64,000 bases of DNA from an uncultured SAR116 cluster alpha proteobacterium (GCA_902619615.1 CACNFD010000002.1:1-64000), one strand, 5' to 3'. Counted from the stretch's first letter, positions 27,021-37,509 are shown. Translations and numbers: made by a program. Notes: generated by a model not told the origin, from the letters alone.

Positions 27021-28244
27021 TTGATATTTTTATTGGAAGAATGGACTGAACTAATTTTGAGATGGTTCCATGTCATTGCAGGTATTGCATGGATTGGCTC
27101 AAGCTTTTATTTTATTGCTTTAGATTTAAGTTTAAAACAAAATAAAAATCTTCCAGATAAATCTCATGGAGAAGCTTGGCAAGTTCATGGAGGTGGTTTT
27201 TATCACTTAGTTAAATATCTTGTTGCACCTTCAAAAATGCCTTCAGAATTAACCTGGTTTAAATGGGAAGCCTATGCAACTTGGGTTTCAGGTTTTGCTT
27301 TGTTAGCTCTTATATATTATGCAGGTGCTGAATTATACATGATTGATATTGTCAAATATGATTTAGAAAAATATGAAGCTGTAATAATTTCATTATTGGG
27401 CGTCGTCTTTGGTTGGGTAATTTATGATTTTGTGTGCAGATTATCATTAAAAACAAATGTCTATGTATTAATCAGCTCTATATTTATTTTAATCACTGTC
27501 ATGTCGTGGGCTTATTCTGAAATATTTAGTTATAGAGGAGCATTTATGCAGATAGGTACAGTTTTAGGTACTATCATGGTTGCTAATGTTCTTATGATCA
27601 TAATTCCTGGTCAAAAAAAAGTTGTAGCTAGTTTGTTAGCAAATGAAACCCCTAACCCAATTCATGGTGCTATTGCTAAACAACGATCTCTTCATAACAA
27701 TTACTTAACATTGCCAGTGATTTTTATAATGATTTCAAATCATTATCCTTTAATTTATGCTACAAAATATTCTTGGATAATCATTTCAATTATTTTAATA
27801 ATTGGAGCACTCATTAGACATTTTTTTAATATTAAACATACTGGAGTCAAACCACCTTATTGGGTATGTGTTCCAATAATTATTCTAGGATCAATAATTT
27901 TTTATATTTCAGACTTGGGTAAACCAAAACTAAATAACGTAAAAAACACAGCTACTTTGATCGAACTAATCCCAGCAAAAACTTTGGTAAGTGCTCAAGA
28001 GATTATTGTATCTAAATGTTCAATGTGTCATGCAAAAGAGCCTTTATGGGAAAACATGAAAAATGCTCCAAAATTAGTCAATTTAGAAACACCTACAGAT
28101 ATAATAAACAATATTGATAATATATATAAACAGTCTGTGCTATCATATGCCATGCCACCCGGGAATATTTCTTTTCTTGAAGAAAATGAAAGAAGTTTAA
28201 TTAATCAACTTTATATGAGTGTTCATAATCTGAAAAATAAATAG
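27021..28244 (+). CDS. puuD: membrane urate hydroxylase PuuD with C-terminal cytochrome c domain
   Basis: 'RWFHVIAGIAWIGSSFYFIALD', 'GEAWQVHGGGFYHLVKY', 8-TM pattern, then CxxCH heme motif 'CSMCH' at 28017-28031; TTG start. Confidence 0.93.
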   Translation: MIFLLEEWTELILRWFHVIAGIAWIGSSFYFIALDLSLKQNKNLPDKSHGEAWQVHGGGFYHLVKYLVAPSKMPSELTWFKWEAYATWVSGFALLALIYYAGAELYMIDIVKYDLEKYEAVIISLLGVVFGWVIYDFVCRLSLKTNVYVLISSIFILITVMSWAYSEIFSYRGAFMQIGTVLGTIMVANVLMIIIPGQKKVVASLLANETPNPIHGAIAKQRSLHNNYLTLPVIFIMISNHYPLIYATKYSWIIISIILIIGALIRHFFNIKHTGVKPPYWVCVPIIILGSIIFYISDLGKPKLNNVKNTATLIELIPAKTLVSAQEIIVSKCSMCHAKEPLWENMKNAPKLVNLETPTDIINNIDNIYKQSVLSYAMPPGNISFLEENERSLINQLYMSVHNLKNK

Positions 28245-28261
28245 TCATTGGAGTGTAGTTC

Positions 28262-29668
28262 ATGAAAATCTTTGACATAATTTTTAAAAATGGAAAAACA
28301 GTAACTGAAAATGGTCTAGAAGACTGCGACATTGCCGTCGCTGACGGAAAAATTCGTGAAATAGGCGAGATTAATGCTGACGCAAAAATTGTAGAGGATG
28401 TTTCTAACCTATTAGTTCTGCCTGGCGGTATAGACGCCCATGTCCACATAGATCAACCATCAGGACCAGACGTTGAAATGGCTGACAACTTTCAAAGCGC
28501 TACAAAATCTGCCGCGGCTGGAGGTAATACCACAGTTTTACCTTTTGCTATGCAAGAAAAAGGACAATCCCTCAGAGAATGTGTAGAAAGTTATCATAAA
28601 AAAGCTAATGGGAATTTGTTTGTAGATACTTCATTTCACTTAATTATAAGTGACCCCTCACCACAAGTTTTAGGACAAGAACTCCCTGCACTAGCTAGAG
28701 ATGGTTATACCTCTTTCAAAGTATTTATGACATATGACGATCTGGTATTAAATGATGAAGAACTCTTGAAAGTTTTCGAAGTTGCTAAAAATGAGAAAAC
28801 GTTAGTTATGGTCCATGCTGAAGGATATGATGCTATTAGATTTTTAACAAAAAAATTAGAAGATGAAGGAAAATTAGCACCTTATTATCATGGTTTGTCT
28901 AGGCCTGAGATCGTGGAAAGAGAAGCAACGCACAGAGCCATAAGTCATGCCCAAATAGTTGATATTCCAATTGTAATTGTTCACGTTTCGGGAGAGGAGG
29001 CACTATCTCAAATTAAATGGGCAAAAGATAAAGGAATTAAAATTTTTTCTGAAACTTGCCCTCAGTATATTTGTTTAACTGAAGATGATATGAAGGGATT
29101 AAATATGGATTTTGAGGGAGCAAAATACGTATGCTCACCTCCGCCAAGAGACTTGGAAAGTCAACAGGCTATTTGGGATGGATTAATCGATGGAACTTTT
29201 GATATCTTTTCATCAGATCATTGCCCATTCCGTTTTAAAGATAGTAAGGGTAAAGACAGGCCTGGAGCAAGAACATCATTTAAATGGGTCCCAAATGGTA
29301 TCCCAGGAGTGGAAACAAGATTGCCAATTTTGTTTTCTGAAGGAGTAAGCAAAAATAGAATCAGCTTGGAAAGGTTTGTAGAGCTAACTTCTACTAATCC
29401 TGCCAAAATGTATGGACTTTATCCTCAAAAAGGATCAATTAAAGTTGGATCTGATGCTGATATAACAATTTGGGATCCTAATAAAAAAAATAAAATTCAA
29501 CAAATTAATCTAAGCCATGGCTCTGATTATACGCCTTATGAAGGTTTAGATATTACTGGATGGCCAATACAAACTTGGTTAAGAGGTAATAAAATTTACG
29601 ATCAGAATGAATTCATAGTTAACAAAAATTTAGGAAAATATATTTCTAGAGATTTTTGTATGCTTTAA
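28262..29668 (+). CDS. dihydropyrimidinase / D-hydantoinase family cyclic amidohydrolase
   Basis: 'GGIDAHVHIDQPSGPDVEMADNFQSATKSAAAGGNTTVLPFAMQEKGQSL', 'DGYTSFKVFMTYDDL' (carbamylated Lys), 'VMVHAEGYD'. Confidence 0.92.
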   Translation: MKIFDIIFKNGKTVTENGLEDCDIAVADGKIREIGEINADAKIVEDVSNLLVLPGGIDAHVHIDQPSGPDVEMADNFQSATKSAAAGGNTTVLPFAMQEKGQSLRECVESYHKKANGNLFVDTSFHLIISDPSPQVLGQELPALARDGYTSFKVFMTYDDLVLNDEELLKVFEVAKNEKTLVMVHAEGYDAIRFLTKKLEDEGKLAPYYHGLSRPEIVEREATHRAISHAQIVDIPIVIVHVSGEEALSQIKWAKDKGIKIFSETCPQYICLTEDDMKGLNMDFEGAKYVCSPPPRDLESQQAIWDGLIDGTFDIFSSDHCPFRFKDSKGKDRPGARTSFKWVPNGIPGVETRLPILFSEGVSKNRISLERFVELTSTNPAKMYGLYPQKGSIKVGSDADITIWDPNKKNKIQQINLSHGSDYTPYEGLDITGWPIQTWLRGNKIYDQNEFIVNKNLGKYISRDFCML

Positions 29669-29683
29669 ATAAATAGGAAAAAA

Positions 29684-30676
29684 ATGAGCACTAACAATAT
29701 AAATCAAAATTTAACTAATCTAGCTTCTCCAAAAATTGGTACAAAAATAATTGAAGTTTCTGATGATTTTTTCGGTGAAGCTTCCCGTATGCTAGATGAC
29801 AAAGAGCCAGTCTTCATTGAAGATAAGTATGATGAGCATGGAAAGTGGATGGATGGATGGGAGAGTAAAAGAAGAAGAGATGGTGGCAATGATTGGGCTA
29901 TAATAGAATTAGGATCTCCAGGAATTATTACTGAGATAGATATTGATACAAGTTTTTTTACCGGAAATTTTCCTCCTTTTGCTTCAATTGAAGGTCTATA
30001 TAGTGATCAAAAACCTAGGAAAGACTCTGACTGGATTGAAATACTCTCTAAAACATCTTTAAAAGGTGATTCCAGTAATAAATTTAAAATTAAATCAAAA
30101 ACAAAAGTTAATTACATAAAATTACAAATTTTTCCTGACGGAGGAGTTGCAAGATTAAGATTATTTGGTGAAGTAAAACTTAATTGGGAGAATTATGATA
30201 ATAAAAATGATCTAATTGAATTATCATCTTTAAAATTAGGTGGTTCTATTGTTGCTTATAATAATGCTCATTATGGTGACGTATCTGCTCTTCTATCTCA
30301 TGGAAGAGGAAAAACAATGGGTGATGGATGGGAAACTAGAAGGAGAAGAGAACCTGGAAATGACTGGATTATAATTAAATTAGCAACCAAGGGTCTGATA
30401 AAAAAAATTGAAATAGATACTGCTCATTTTAAAGGAAATTATCCAGATCAAGCATCATTGCAAGTTTCAAACTTTGACAAAAACAAAGGTTTAGAAGAAC
30501 TGATTAATGACTCACATAACTGGAAATACATCTTGGATAAATCAAAACTTCAAGCAGACAATATACATAATTACGAAGTTGATGATACGTCAATTAAAGA
30601 TGTAACTCATGTCAGATTAAATATTTATCCTGACGGAGGAGTATCAAGATTAAGAATTTTTGGTTTAAAATTATAA
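29684..30676 (+). CDS. alc: allantoicase
   Basis: Two internal repeats: 'DGWESKRRRDGGNDWAIIELG...FPDGGVARLRLFGEV' and 'DGWETRRRREPGNDWIIIKLA...YPDGGVSRLRIFGLK'. Confidence 0.96.
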   Translation: MSTNNINQNLTNLASPKIGTKIIEVSDDFFGEASRMLDDKEPVFIEDKYDEHGKWMDGWESKRRRDGGNDWAIIELGSPGIITEIDIDTSFFTGNFPPFASIEGLYSDQKPRKDSDWIEILSKTSLKGDSSNKFKIKSKTKVNYIKLQIFPDGGVARLRLFGEVKLNWENYDNKNDLIELSSLKLGGSIVAYNNAHYGDVSALLSHGRGKTMGDGWETRRRREPGNDWIIIKLATKGLIKKIEIDTAHFKGNYPDQASLQVSNFDKNKGLEELINDSHNWKYILDKSKLQADNIHNYEVDDTSIKDVTHVRLNIYPDGGVSRLRIFGLKL

Positions 30677-30677
30677 A

Positions 30678-31190
30678 ATGAATAATATTCCAATTGAAAA
30701 ATTAGATTCTAATATTTTTTCTAGATTTGGGAATGTTTTAGAAAAGAAAAATGCATCAGAATTGCGTTCTATCAATCAAGGAACTACTACTAGATATCAT
30801 AACATTTCAAAGTTAGATTTAGAAAGTAAATATGGAAATTCAGGTATTTCTATCTTTTCTGGTTTACCAAGAGAACTTCCTATAGAAATAAAGATTATGG
30901 AAAAACATCCTGTTGCCTCACAAAGTTTTCTTCCAATTCAAGATTATGATTGGTTAATAGTTGTTAGTGAGGAAAAAAATGAATTACCAAATTTAGATAC
31001 TTTAAGATGTTTCCATGTTAACGGGGATACTGGTGTTACATACAATAAAAATGTTTGGCACCACCCTCTTTTAGTTAAAAAGCAACAAGATTTTTGGGTG
31101 ATTGATAGAATAAATGATCAAGAAGATACTTCTATTAATTTAAAAGAATATCATTTCACAGATAATGAAACTAGATACATAACTCTATAA
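30678..31190 (+). CDS. allA: ureidoglycolate lyase
   Basis: 'FSRFGNVLE', 'IMEKHPVASQSFLPIQDYDWLIVVS', 'GVTYNKNVWHHPLLV'. Confidence 0.94.
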   Translation: MNNIPIEKLDSNIFSRFGNVLEKKNASELRSINQGTTTRYHNISKLDLESKYGNSGISIFSGLPRELPIEIKIMEKHPVASQSFLPIQDYDWLIVVSEEKNELPNLDTLRCFHVNGDTGVTYNKNVWHHPLLVKKQQDFWVIDRINDQEDTSINLKEYHFTDNETRYITL

Positions 31191-32591
31191 ATCCAGCAAT
31201 CTTTTTGATGCAACCTTATGTTTTTCTAAAGATAAATTAAGATCAAAATTATTTAAGTGACCATTTTGAGATATTACCTCTCCATTGCAAATAGTGTAAG
31301 CAGTTTTAGCAGGGGTGCATAATACTAAAGCTGCCAAAGGGTCACTCCAAGCTCCAGACATAGCAATTTTATTCAAATCATATATTGCAAAATCTGCAGC
31401 TTTACCAATAGAAATCTGACCAATATCATTTCTATTTAATACCTCTGCACCACCCCTTGTTGCAGTAAATAATGCTTCTCTTGGTGAAAATTTATTAGCA
31501 CCTAAGTTTACTCTCTGTAACAACATTGCTTGGCGAGCTTCATTTAAAAGATGTCCACTATCATTTGAACTTGAACCGTCTACACCTAAGCCTACTTTCA
31601 CACCTTTATCTATCCAACTTCTCAAAGGAGCTATCCCACTTGCTAACCTCATGTTTGAACAAGGACAATGAGCAATACCAGTACCTGTTCTAGAAAATAA
31701 CTCAATTTCATCTTCATTTAATTTCACACAATGAGCATGCCAAACATCATCTCCAACCCACCCTAAGTCTTCAATATACTCACCTGGGGTCATACCAAAA
31801 TTTTTTTTGGTATAAATAATATCTTCTTTATTTTCTGCTAAATGAGTATGCATACTAACTGAGTAATTTCTAGCTAACTTAGCAGTTTCTTTCATCAAAT
31901 CTTGACTAACGCTAAATGGAGAACATGGTGCTAAAGCAATTTTTAACATTGAAAATTTAGAAGAATCATGAAAATTTTCAATAACCCTTTGGCAATCTTT
32001 TATAATTGAGTTTTCATTTTCAGTAAGTGTGTCTGGCGGAAGTCCTCCGTTACTAACACCTATGCTCATTGAGCCTCTAGTGGCGTGAAATCTGCAACCA
32101 ACCTCACTTGCTGCTTCAATCTGATTTTCAAGCTTTGATCCATTTGGAAAGAGGTATAGATGATCACTAGAAGTAGTACACCCACTAATAACCATTTCAG
32201 ATAATCCAATTAAAGTTGAAATATAAATATCAGAGGGTAATATTTTACTCCAAATAGGATATAAATTTGAAAGCCATCCAAATAATGACTCATTTTGGGA
32301 GCCAGGATAACAGCGTGTTAAATTTTGAAATAAATGATGATGAGTATTTACCAAACCAGGTATAACAACCATTTCATGTGCATCAATTATTAATTCAGGG
32401 TTATAATTAAAATTTTCAAGATCTCCGATGTCAATAATTTTGCCATTTTCACAATAAATAGATTTGTTAGATATTTCTTTTCTTTCATCATCCATTGTTG
32501 CAATTATTTGAGCATTTTTAATTAATAAATTTGCTATTTTCATACTAAAGCTCGAAAATTTTTTGTGTTTTAATGTAACAATATTTATCAA
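31185..32591 (-). CDS. amidohydrolase, 8-oxoguanine deaminase / chlorohydrolase-like
   Basis: 'PGLVNTHHHLFQNLTRCYPGSQNESLFGWLSNLYPIWSKI', 'SMHTHLAENKED', 'WHAHCVKL', 'GLGVDGSSSNDSG'; start may be 32541. Confidence 0.88.
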   Translation of the reverse strand: MINIVTLKHKKFSSFSMKIANLLIKNAQIIATMDDERKEISNKSIYCENGKIIDIGDLENFNYNPELIIDAHEMVVIPGLVNTHHHLFQNLTRCYPGSQNESLFGWLSNLYPIWSKILPSDIYISTLIGLSEMVISGCTTSSDHLYLFPNGSKLENQIEAASEVGCRFHATRGSMSIGVSNGGLPPDTLTENENSIIKDCQRVIENFHDSSKFSMLKIALAPCSPFSVSQDLMKETAKLARNYSVSMHTHLAENKEDIIYTKKNFGMTPGEYIEDLGWVGDDVWHAHCVKLNEDEIELFSRTGTGIAHCPCSNMRLASGIAPLRSWIDKGVKVGLGVDGSSSNDSGHLLNEARQAMLLQRVNLGANKFSPREALFTATRGGAEVLNRNDIGQISIGKAADFAIYDLNKIAMSGAWSDPLAALVLCTPAKTAYTICNGEVISQNGHLNNFDLNLSLEKHKVASKRLLDL

Positions 32592-32681
32592 ACTTTAAAA
32601 TGTATAATTATAGTAGAGATGAAAAGTAAAATTTTCACGAATTCCAAAAGAAGCAATTGTTAGAGAAAATGTTGTTGATAA

Positions 32682-34973
32682 CTAAACTTTTAAGACTTTC
32701 AAAATTTCAGATGGAGTAGCAGGAGTATTGAGAAGCTCAGGTCTTGAATTTGTTGAAGAAGCCCTGATTGCGTCTTTCAGCGCCAGAAAATGAGAAATTG
32801 CAAGTAGTAGAGGCGGCTCACCAACAGCTTTTGATCTAAAGATGGTTTTTTCTTCATTATCTGCTTTTTCTAGTAATTTGACATTGAAGGTTTGAGGAAT
32901 ATCTCTACTCCCAGGTAATTTATATGTAGACGGCCCAGTTGTAAGTAATTTTCCTTCTTTGGAAAAACATAATTCTTCACATGTCAACCACCCCAAACCT
33001 TGAATAAAACCTCCTTCAATTTGACCGATATCAATATTTTCATTAAGGGAATTTCCACAATCTTGAACAATATCAGCTCTTAGTATTCTACTCTCTCCGG
33101 TATTTATATCTAATAAGGCCTCAGAAATTGCAGCTCCCCATGTAAAATAAAAATAAGGATGACCCCTCAACTTACCTTGATCCCATGAAATTTTGGGAGT
33201 TTTATAGTAACCTGTAGAAGATAAAGAAATTCGATTTTCCCAACAGGAAAAGGCTAACTCAGAAAAAGACAAACTTCTGTTACCACAAATAATTCTGCCT
33301 TCACCAAGAACAATATCTTTTTTATTTTTTTTAAATAATTTTGCAGCATGCTCGATCATTCTATTTTTAATAACATTTGATGCGTTCCATGCAGCCATTC
33401 CATTTAAATCTGAACCAGAAGAAGCTGCTGTAGCTGAGGTGTTTGGTACTTCTGCAGTATTTGTTGAAGTAATGTGAATTTGTTCAAGAGGAACCTTAAA
33501 ACATTCAGCAACTACTTGGGCAACTTTAATGAATAACCCTTGGCCCATCTCAGTCCCACCGTGATTTAGTCTAATTGATCCATCAGAGTATACATGAACT
33601 AACGCTCCTCCTTGATTTAATGATGGTTTATTGAATGAAATGCCAAACTTTGCTGGCATGAGGGCAATACCTTTTCTAAAAGGCAAATTATTAGCTTTTT
33701 GATTTAAGTTATACTTATTAATATTTTTAAGTCTGTTTTTATAATCACTTAACTTATAGACCTCGTCTAAAATCCTATCAATTTTCAAGTTTTTTACAAT
33801 TTGACCGTATGGTGTTTTAAGACCATTTAATTTTGAGTAATAGTTGATTTTACGAATTTCATCTATTGGCTTTTGTAAATATTGACTAACTGAATAAAGT
33901 ATATTTTCAATAGTCAACATTCCTTGTGGACCGCCAAAACCTCTAAAGGCTGTATTTGAAACTGTATTGGTTTTACACACATACCCAATAGCTTTTAGTG
34001 ATTTTATAAAGTAACAATTATCAAGATGAGTTAAAGCTCTTGTCATTACAGGCCCCGAAAGGTCTAAAACATTACCACCATTACTTAAAAGTTTTATATC
34101 CAAAGCCAAAACCTTGCCAGTAACTGTAAATCCTACGGTGTAATATATTTTAAAGTCATGTCTTTTTCCTGAAGCTGTCATATCAATATGTCTGTTAAGA
34201 CGTATTTTTACAGGTTTTTGTGTTAAATAGGCTCCCAAAGCAGACATTGCGGCAAAAATAGTTGCTTGGCTCTCTTTTCCGCCGAATCCACCTCCTAACC
34301 TTCTAACTTTACTATCAATTTTAGCTGATGGAATATTTAACACCTTTCCAACACCGTGTTGAACCTCAGTAGGATGCTGAGTACTTGACCAAACAACGTA
34401 TTCGTCATTTTCTCCAGGAAAAGTTATGGCAACATGAGTTTCTAAATAAAAGTGATCTTGTCCACCAATTTCAAAATCACCAGATAAAGTAAAATTTGAT
34501 TTAGACATATCTTTTTTTATGTTGCCTTTTTCTAAAATCATTGGATCTTCTAAAAAAGATTTTTGTTCATAAGCGTCATCTAAATTAAGAATAGGTTTAG
34601 TTGTAAGCTCCAGTTCAATTTCAACTAAGCTGCTCGCATAAATGGCTTCTTGATGTGTTTTTGCCAAAACAATCGCGACTGGTTGGCCTAAATATGAAAA
34701 AAAATCGTCTGCTAGAATAGGCTCACCATTTTTGATAGGACCAATCTCATTTTCGCCAGGGATGTTTTTTGCTGTTATTATTTTTGTAAAAAATGGTAGA
34801 TCTTTTAGTTTATCAGAATTAATTTTTTTTATTTTTCCACATGCAACTTTTGATAGAACGGGAGCTCCATGCAATAAATTTTCTTGCTCAGGCATATCGT
34901 CTATATAAATAGCCTGACCAGTGGAGTGCCTTAAAGAAGAATCGTGAATTGGAATTTTATTTAAATTATTCAT
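32682..34973 (-). CDS. xdhB: xanthine dehydrogenase molybdopterin-binding subunit
   Basis: 'STQHPTEVQHGVGKVLNIPSAKIDSKVRRLGGGFGGKESQA', 'NTAFRGFGGPQGML', 'HGGTEMGQGLFIKVAQVVAE', 'KAVGEPPLLLA'. Confidence 0.97.
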   Translation of the reverse strand: MNNLNKIPIHDSSLRHSTGQAIYIDDMPEQENLLHGAPVLSKVACGKIKKINSDKLKDLPFFTKIITAKNIPGENEIGPIKNGEPILADDFFSYLGQPVAIVLAKTHQEAIYASSLVEIELELTTKPILNLDDAYEQKSFLEDPMILEKGNIKKDMSKSNFTLSGDFEIGGQDHFYLETHVAITFPGENDEYVVWSSTQHPTEVQHGVGKVLNIPSAKIDSKVRRLGGGFGGKESQATIFAAMSALGAYLTQKPVKIRLNRHIDMTASGKRHDFKIYYTVGFTVTGKVLALDIKLLSNGGNVLDLSGPVMTRALTHLDNCYFIKSLKAIGYVCKTNTVSNTAFRGFGGPQGMLTIENILYSVSQYLQKPIDEIRKINYYSKLNGLKTPYGQIVKNLKIDRILDEVYKLSDYKNRLKNINKYNLNQKANNLPFRKGIALMPAKFGISFNKPSLNQGGALVHVYSDGSIRLNHGGTEMGQGLFIKVAQVVAECFKVPLEQIHITSTNTAEVPNTSATAASSGSDLNGMAAWNASNVIKNRMIEHAAKLFKKNKKDIVLGEGRIICGNRSLSFSELAFSCWENRISLSSTGYYKTPKISWDQGKLRGHPYFYFTWGAAISEALLDINTGESRILRADIVQDCGNSLNENIDIGQIEGGFIQGLGWLTCEELCFSKEGKLLTTGPSTYKLPGSRDIPQTFNVKLLEKADNEEKTIFRSKAVGEPPLLLAISHFLALKDAIRASSTNSRPELLNTPATPSEILKVLKV

Positions 34974-34975
34974 TC

Positions 34976-36376
34976 TTAAACTTCCATTATTGATAAACTT
35001 TCTTTATCTAGCCTTAAACAAATTTGTAATCTTCTAAACAGTCCCTTCATTGCCTCTAATCTATAATGACTTGAACCCCTTAAATCTGAGATTGGTTGGA
35101 TAAATTTATCTAAATTTTCAGTTGCAAAATCTATTGCATCATCTAATTTTTTTTCAAGCATTGATTTACATAATTTGTCAAGACTCTTTGGTGTTGCTGC
35201 CACGCCTCCTGCAGCCATTTGTATTTCTTTTATTATATTCTTTTGAGTTTGTATATTTATGGCAAGAGAAATAGTTGATATATCCTGATCATATCGTTTA
35301 GAAAGCTTCCAGGAAAAAATTTTATTTTTTTTGTTCGGATAAGGTATTTCAATAGATAAAATTATCTCATCCTTTTTCAAAATATTTTTTCGGTAACCCT
35401 TAAAAAAGTTTTTTATGTTTGTTTTTTTAATACCATTCTTTCCAAACACATTTATATCAGAATTTAAAACCATTAATAATGGGGCTAAATCTCCAATTGG
35501 ACTTGACGTGCATAAATTTCCTCCAATTGTTCCTTGATTTCTAATTTGTGGTGATCCAAACCTTTGAAGAATCTCTATTAATTCAGGCATTTTTGATCGA
35601 ACTGAATCAAGAAAATTTTCAATTGTGACCGCTCCTCCAAGAACCATTTTTTCCTTTAATTTTTTGATGAAGTTCAACTCTTTAATGGAACTTAAACATA
35701 TAATGTTATTTTCTTTTTTGTTTATGATAGGTCTTTGAAGATTTAAATCTGTACCACCTGCAATAAATTGAAAACTCTTTACTTCTAAATAATCTTTGAG
35801 CTCTTTTAAATTATTTGGCTTTAAATAAGTAATGTTTCCGAAACGAACTTTTTTTTCTTTATTAATAATTTCAACTTTTTTAAATTTTGTTTTTCTATCT
35901 GAAACAGATTTAATTGCCTTTATTATTGGAGAATAACCAGTGCATCTACATAAATTTCCTGAAATTGCATCATTGATTGTATCATTATTAACTACTTTAC
36001 CAGAATTTATTAAACTAACACCTGATATAATAAATCCTGGCGTACAATATCCACATTGAGAAGCATACTCTTTTGAAAAAGCCATTTGCAATGGATGAGG
36101 ATTTTTATCACAACCTAAACCTTCTATGGTTGTAATGTTACTACCTATTACTTGTCCTAATCTAACTAAGCACGAGTTTATGGGTTTTGTATCCTCTTTA
36201 TTTTTTTTATTTATTATAACTGAACATGCCCCACAATCTCCTTCAGCACAACCTTCTTTTGTTCCAGTTATTTTATGATAATTTCTCAACCAATCTAATA
36301 GAGTAATATCGTGATAGACATTTGTAACCTCTACTTTTTTATTATTTATATAGATAATATTTTTTGTATCAGTCAA
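34976..36376 (-). CDS. xdhA: xanthine dehydrogenase small subunit (2Fe-2S/FAD)
   Basis: 'TGTKEGCAEGDCGACSV', 'SQCGYCTPGFIISG', 'GNLCRCTGYSPI', 'RNQGTIGGNLCTSSPIGDLAPLL'. Confidence 0.97.
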   Translation of the reverse strand: MTDTKNIIYINNKKVEVTNVYHDITLLDWLRNYHKITGTKEGCAEGDCGACSVIINKKNKEDTKPINSCLVRLGQVIGSNITTIEGLGCDKNPHPLQMAFSKEYASQCGYCTPGFIISGVSLINSGKVVNNDTINDAISGNLCRCTGYSPIIKAIKSVSDRKTKFKKVEIINKEKKVRFGNITYLKPNNLKELKDYLEVKSFQFIAGGTDLNLQRPIINKKENNIICLSSIKELNFIKKLKEKMVLGGAVTIENFLDSVRSKMPELIEILQRFGSPQIRNQGTIGGNLCTSSPIGDLAPLLMVLNSDINVFGKNGIKKTNIKNFFKGYRKNILKKDEIILSIEIPYPNKKNKIFSWKLSKRYDQDISTISLAINIQTQKNIIKEIQMAAGGVAATPKSLDKLCKSMLEKKLDDAIDFATENLDKFIQPISDLRGSSHYRLEAMKGLFRRLQICLRLDKESLSIMEV

Positions 36377-36455
36377 AGACCATTACCTCAGATGAATTAA
36401 TTATTTTAAGATTATAACTTCTAATTTTTAAAAAAATCAATAAAGATAAATAAGA

Positions 36456-37466
36456 TTAAACCAATGAATTTTCTTTTGTTTTATCCCAACTTATAAAAAT
36501 TTCATCGTCAATATCAAATTTATTTTTTAAAAAAATCTCATCACCTATGGATACACTTAATAGTCCAAAATCTTTTGTTAAACCTGTAACTTTGACAATT
36601 TGACCTTGATATTCAATTTCACTCACAGTCATTGGATGTGAATCTTTTGATTTTATATTATTGATTATTCGTATGTGGTCCATTCTGATTGAATAAGATT
36701 TGTTATTTTTTGAAATTACGTTGTGTCCTCCAACAAAATTTGCAATAAACTCGTTTTTGGGCTTATTAAAAACTTCATAAGGGTCACCAACTTGTTCAAT
36801 TTTTCCATTATTCATTACAACAATCATGTCAGCTAAAGCCATTGCTTCATCTTGAGAATGAGTAACATGAATGAATGATATACCCAGCTTTTTTTGTAAT
36901 GTTTTTAATTCACTTCTCATTTTTATTCTTAAAAAAGGGTCTAAAGCAGACAAAGGTTCATCTAGAAGTAATATAGAAGGATTAGTAATCAAGGCTCTCG
37001 CTAAAGCTACTCTTTGTTGTTGTCCCCCTGATAGCTGGTTAGGATATCTATTAGAATAATCTTCCATTTGAACTAATTTCAGAATTTCTAGAGATTTGTC
37101 ATATCTTTCTTTTTTTTTAATGCCACGCATCTTTAATGCAAAGGCAACATTGTCCAGACAAGATAAATGTGGAAAAAGAGCATAATTTTGAAACATCATT
37201 GCAGTCCCACGTTTTGCTGGGGGTAAATCATTTATGATACTTGAACCTAAAAGAATGTCACCTCCTGATATTTCTTCATGTCCAGCAATCATTCTAAGAG
37301 TTGAGGTTTTACCACAACCTGAAGGACCCAGAAAACAACAATATGTTCCTGCTGGTATTTTTAAATTTATACTGTCAACGGCTATGGTTTCACCATATTT
37401 TTTTGTGAGAATCGCAAATTCTAAATTTTCTGGGTTATTCAATTTTTTTGCCTGTTTTTTATTCAA
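36456..37466 (-). CDS. ABC transporter ATP-binding protein (PotA-like)
   Basis: Walker A 'LGPSGCGKTST', signature 'LSGGQQQRVALARAL', Walker B 'SILLLDEPLSAL', C-terminal TOBE-like region. Confidence 0.96.
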   Translation of the reverse strand: MNKKQAKKLNNPENLEFAILTKKYGETIAVDSINLKIPAGTYCCFLGPSGCGKTSTLRMIAGHEEISGGDILLGSSIINDLPPAKRGTAMMFQNYALFPHLSCLDNVAFALKMRGIKKKERYDKSLEILKLVQMEDYSNRYPNQLSGGQQQRVALARALITNPSILLLDEPLSALDPFLRIKMRSELKTLQKKLGISFIHVTHSQDEAMALADMIVVMNNGKIEQVGDPYEVFNKPKNEFIANFVGGHNVISKNNKSYSIRMDHIRIINNIKSKDSHPMTVSEIEYQGQIVKVTGLTKDFGLLSVSIGDEIFLKNKFDIDDEIFISWDKTKENSLV

Positions 37467-37482
37467 ATTAAATTCTTAATAT

Positions 37483-37509
37483 AAAATTGATTAGACTTTA
37501 ATCAATTTT
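37483..37509. promoter_or_regulatory. perfect 11-bp inverted repeat, candidate operator
   Basis: AAAATTGATTA-gactt-TAATCAATTTT in divergent intergenic region. Confidence 0.6.

Noticed and set aside
29684-30676. Internal repeat in allantoicase as a possible recent duplication
   Set aside because: Two-repeat architecture is normal for the allantoicase family.
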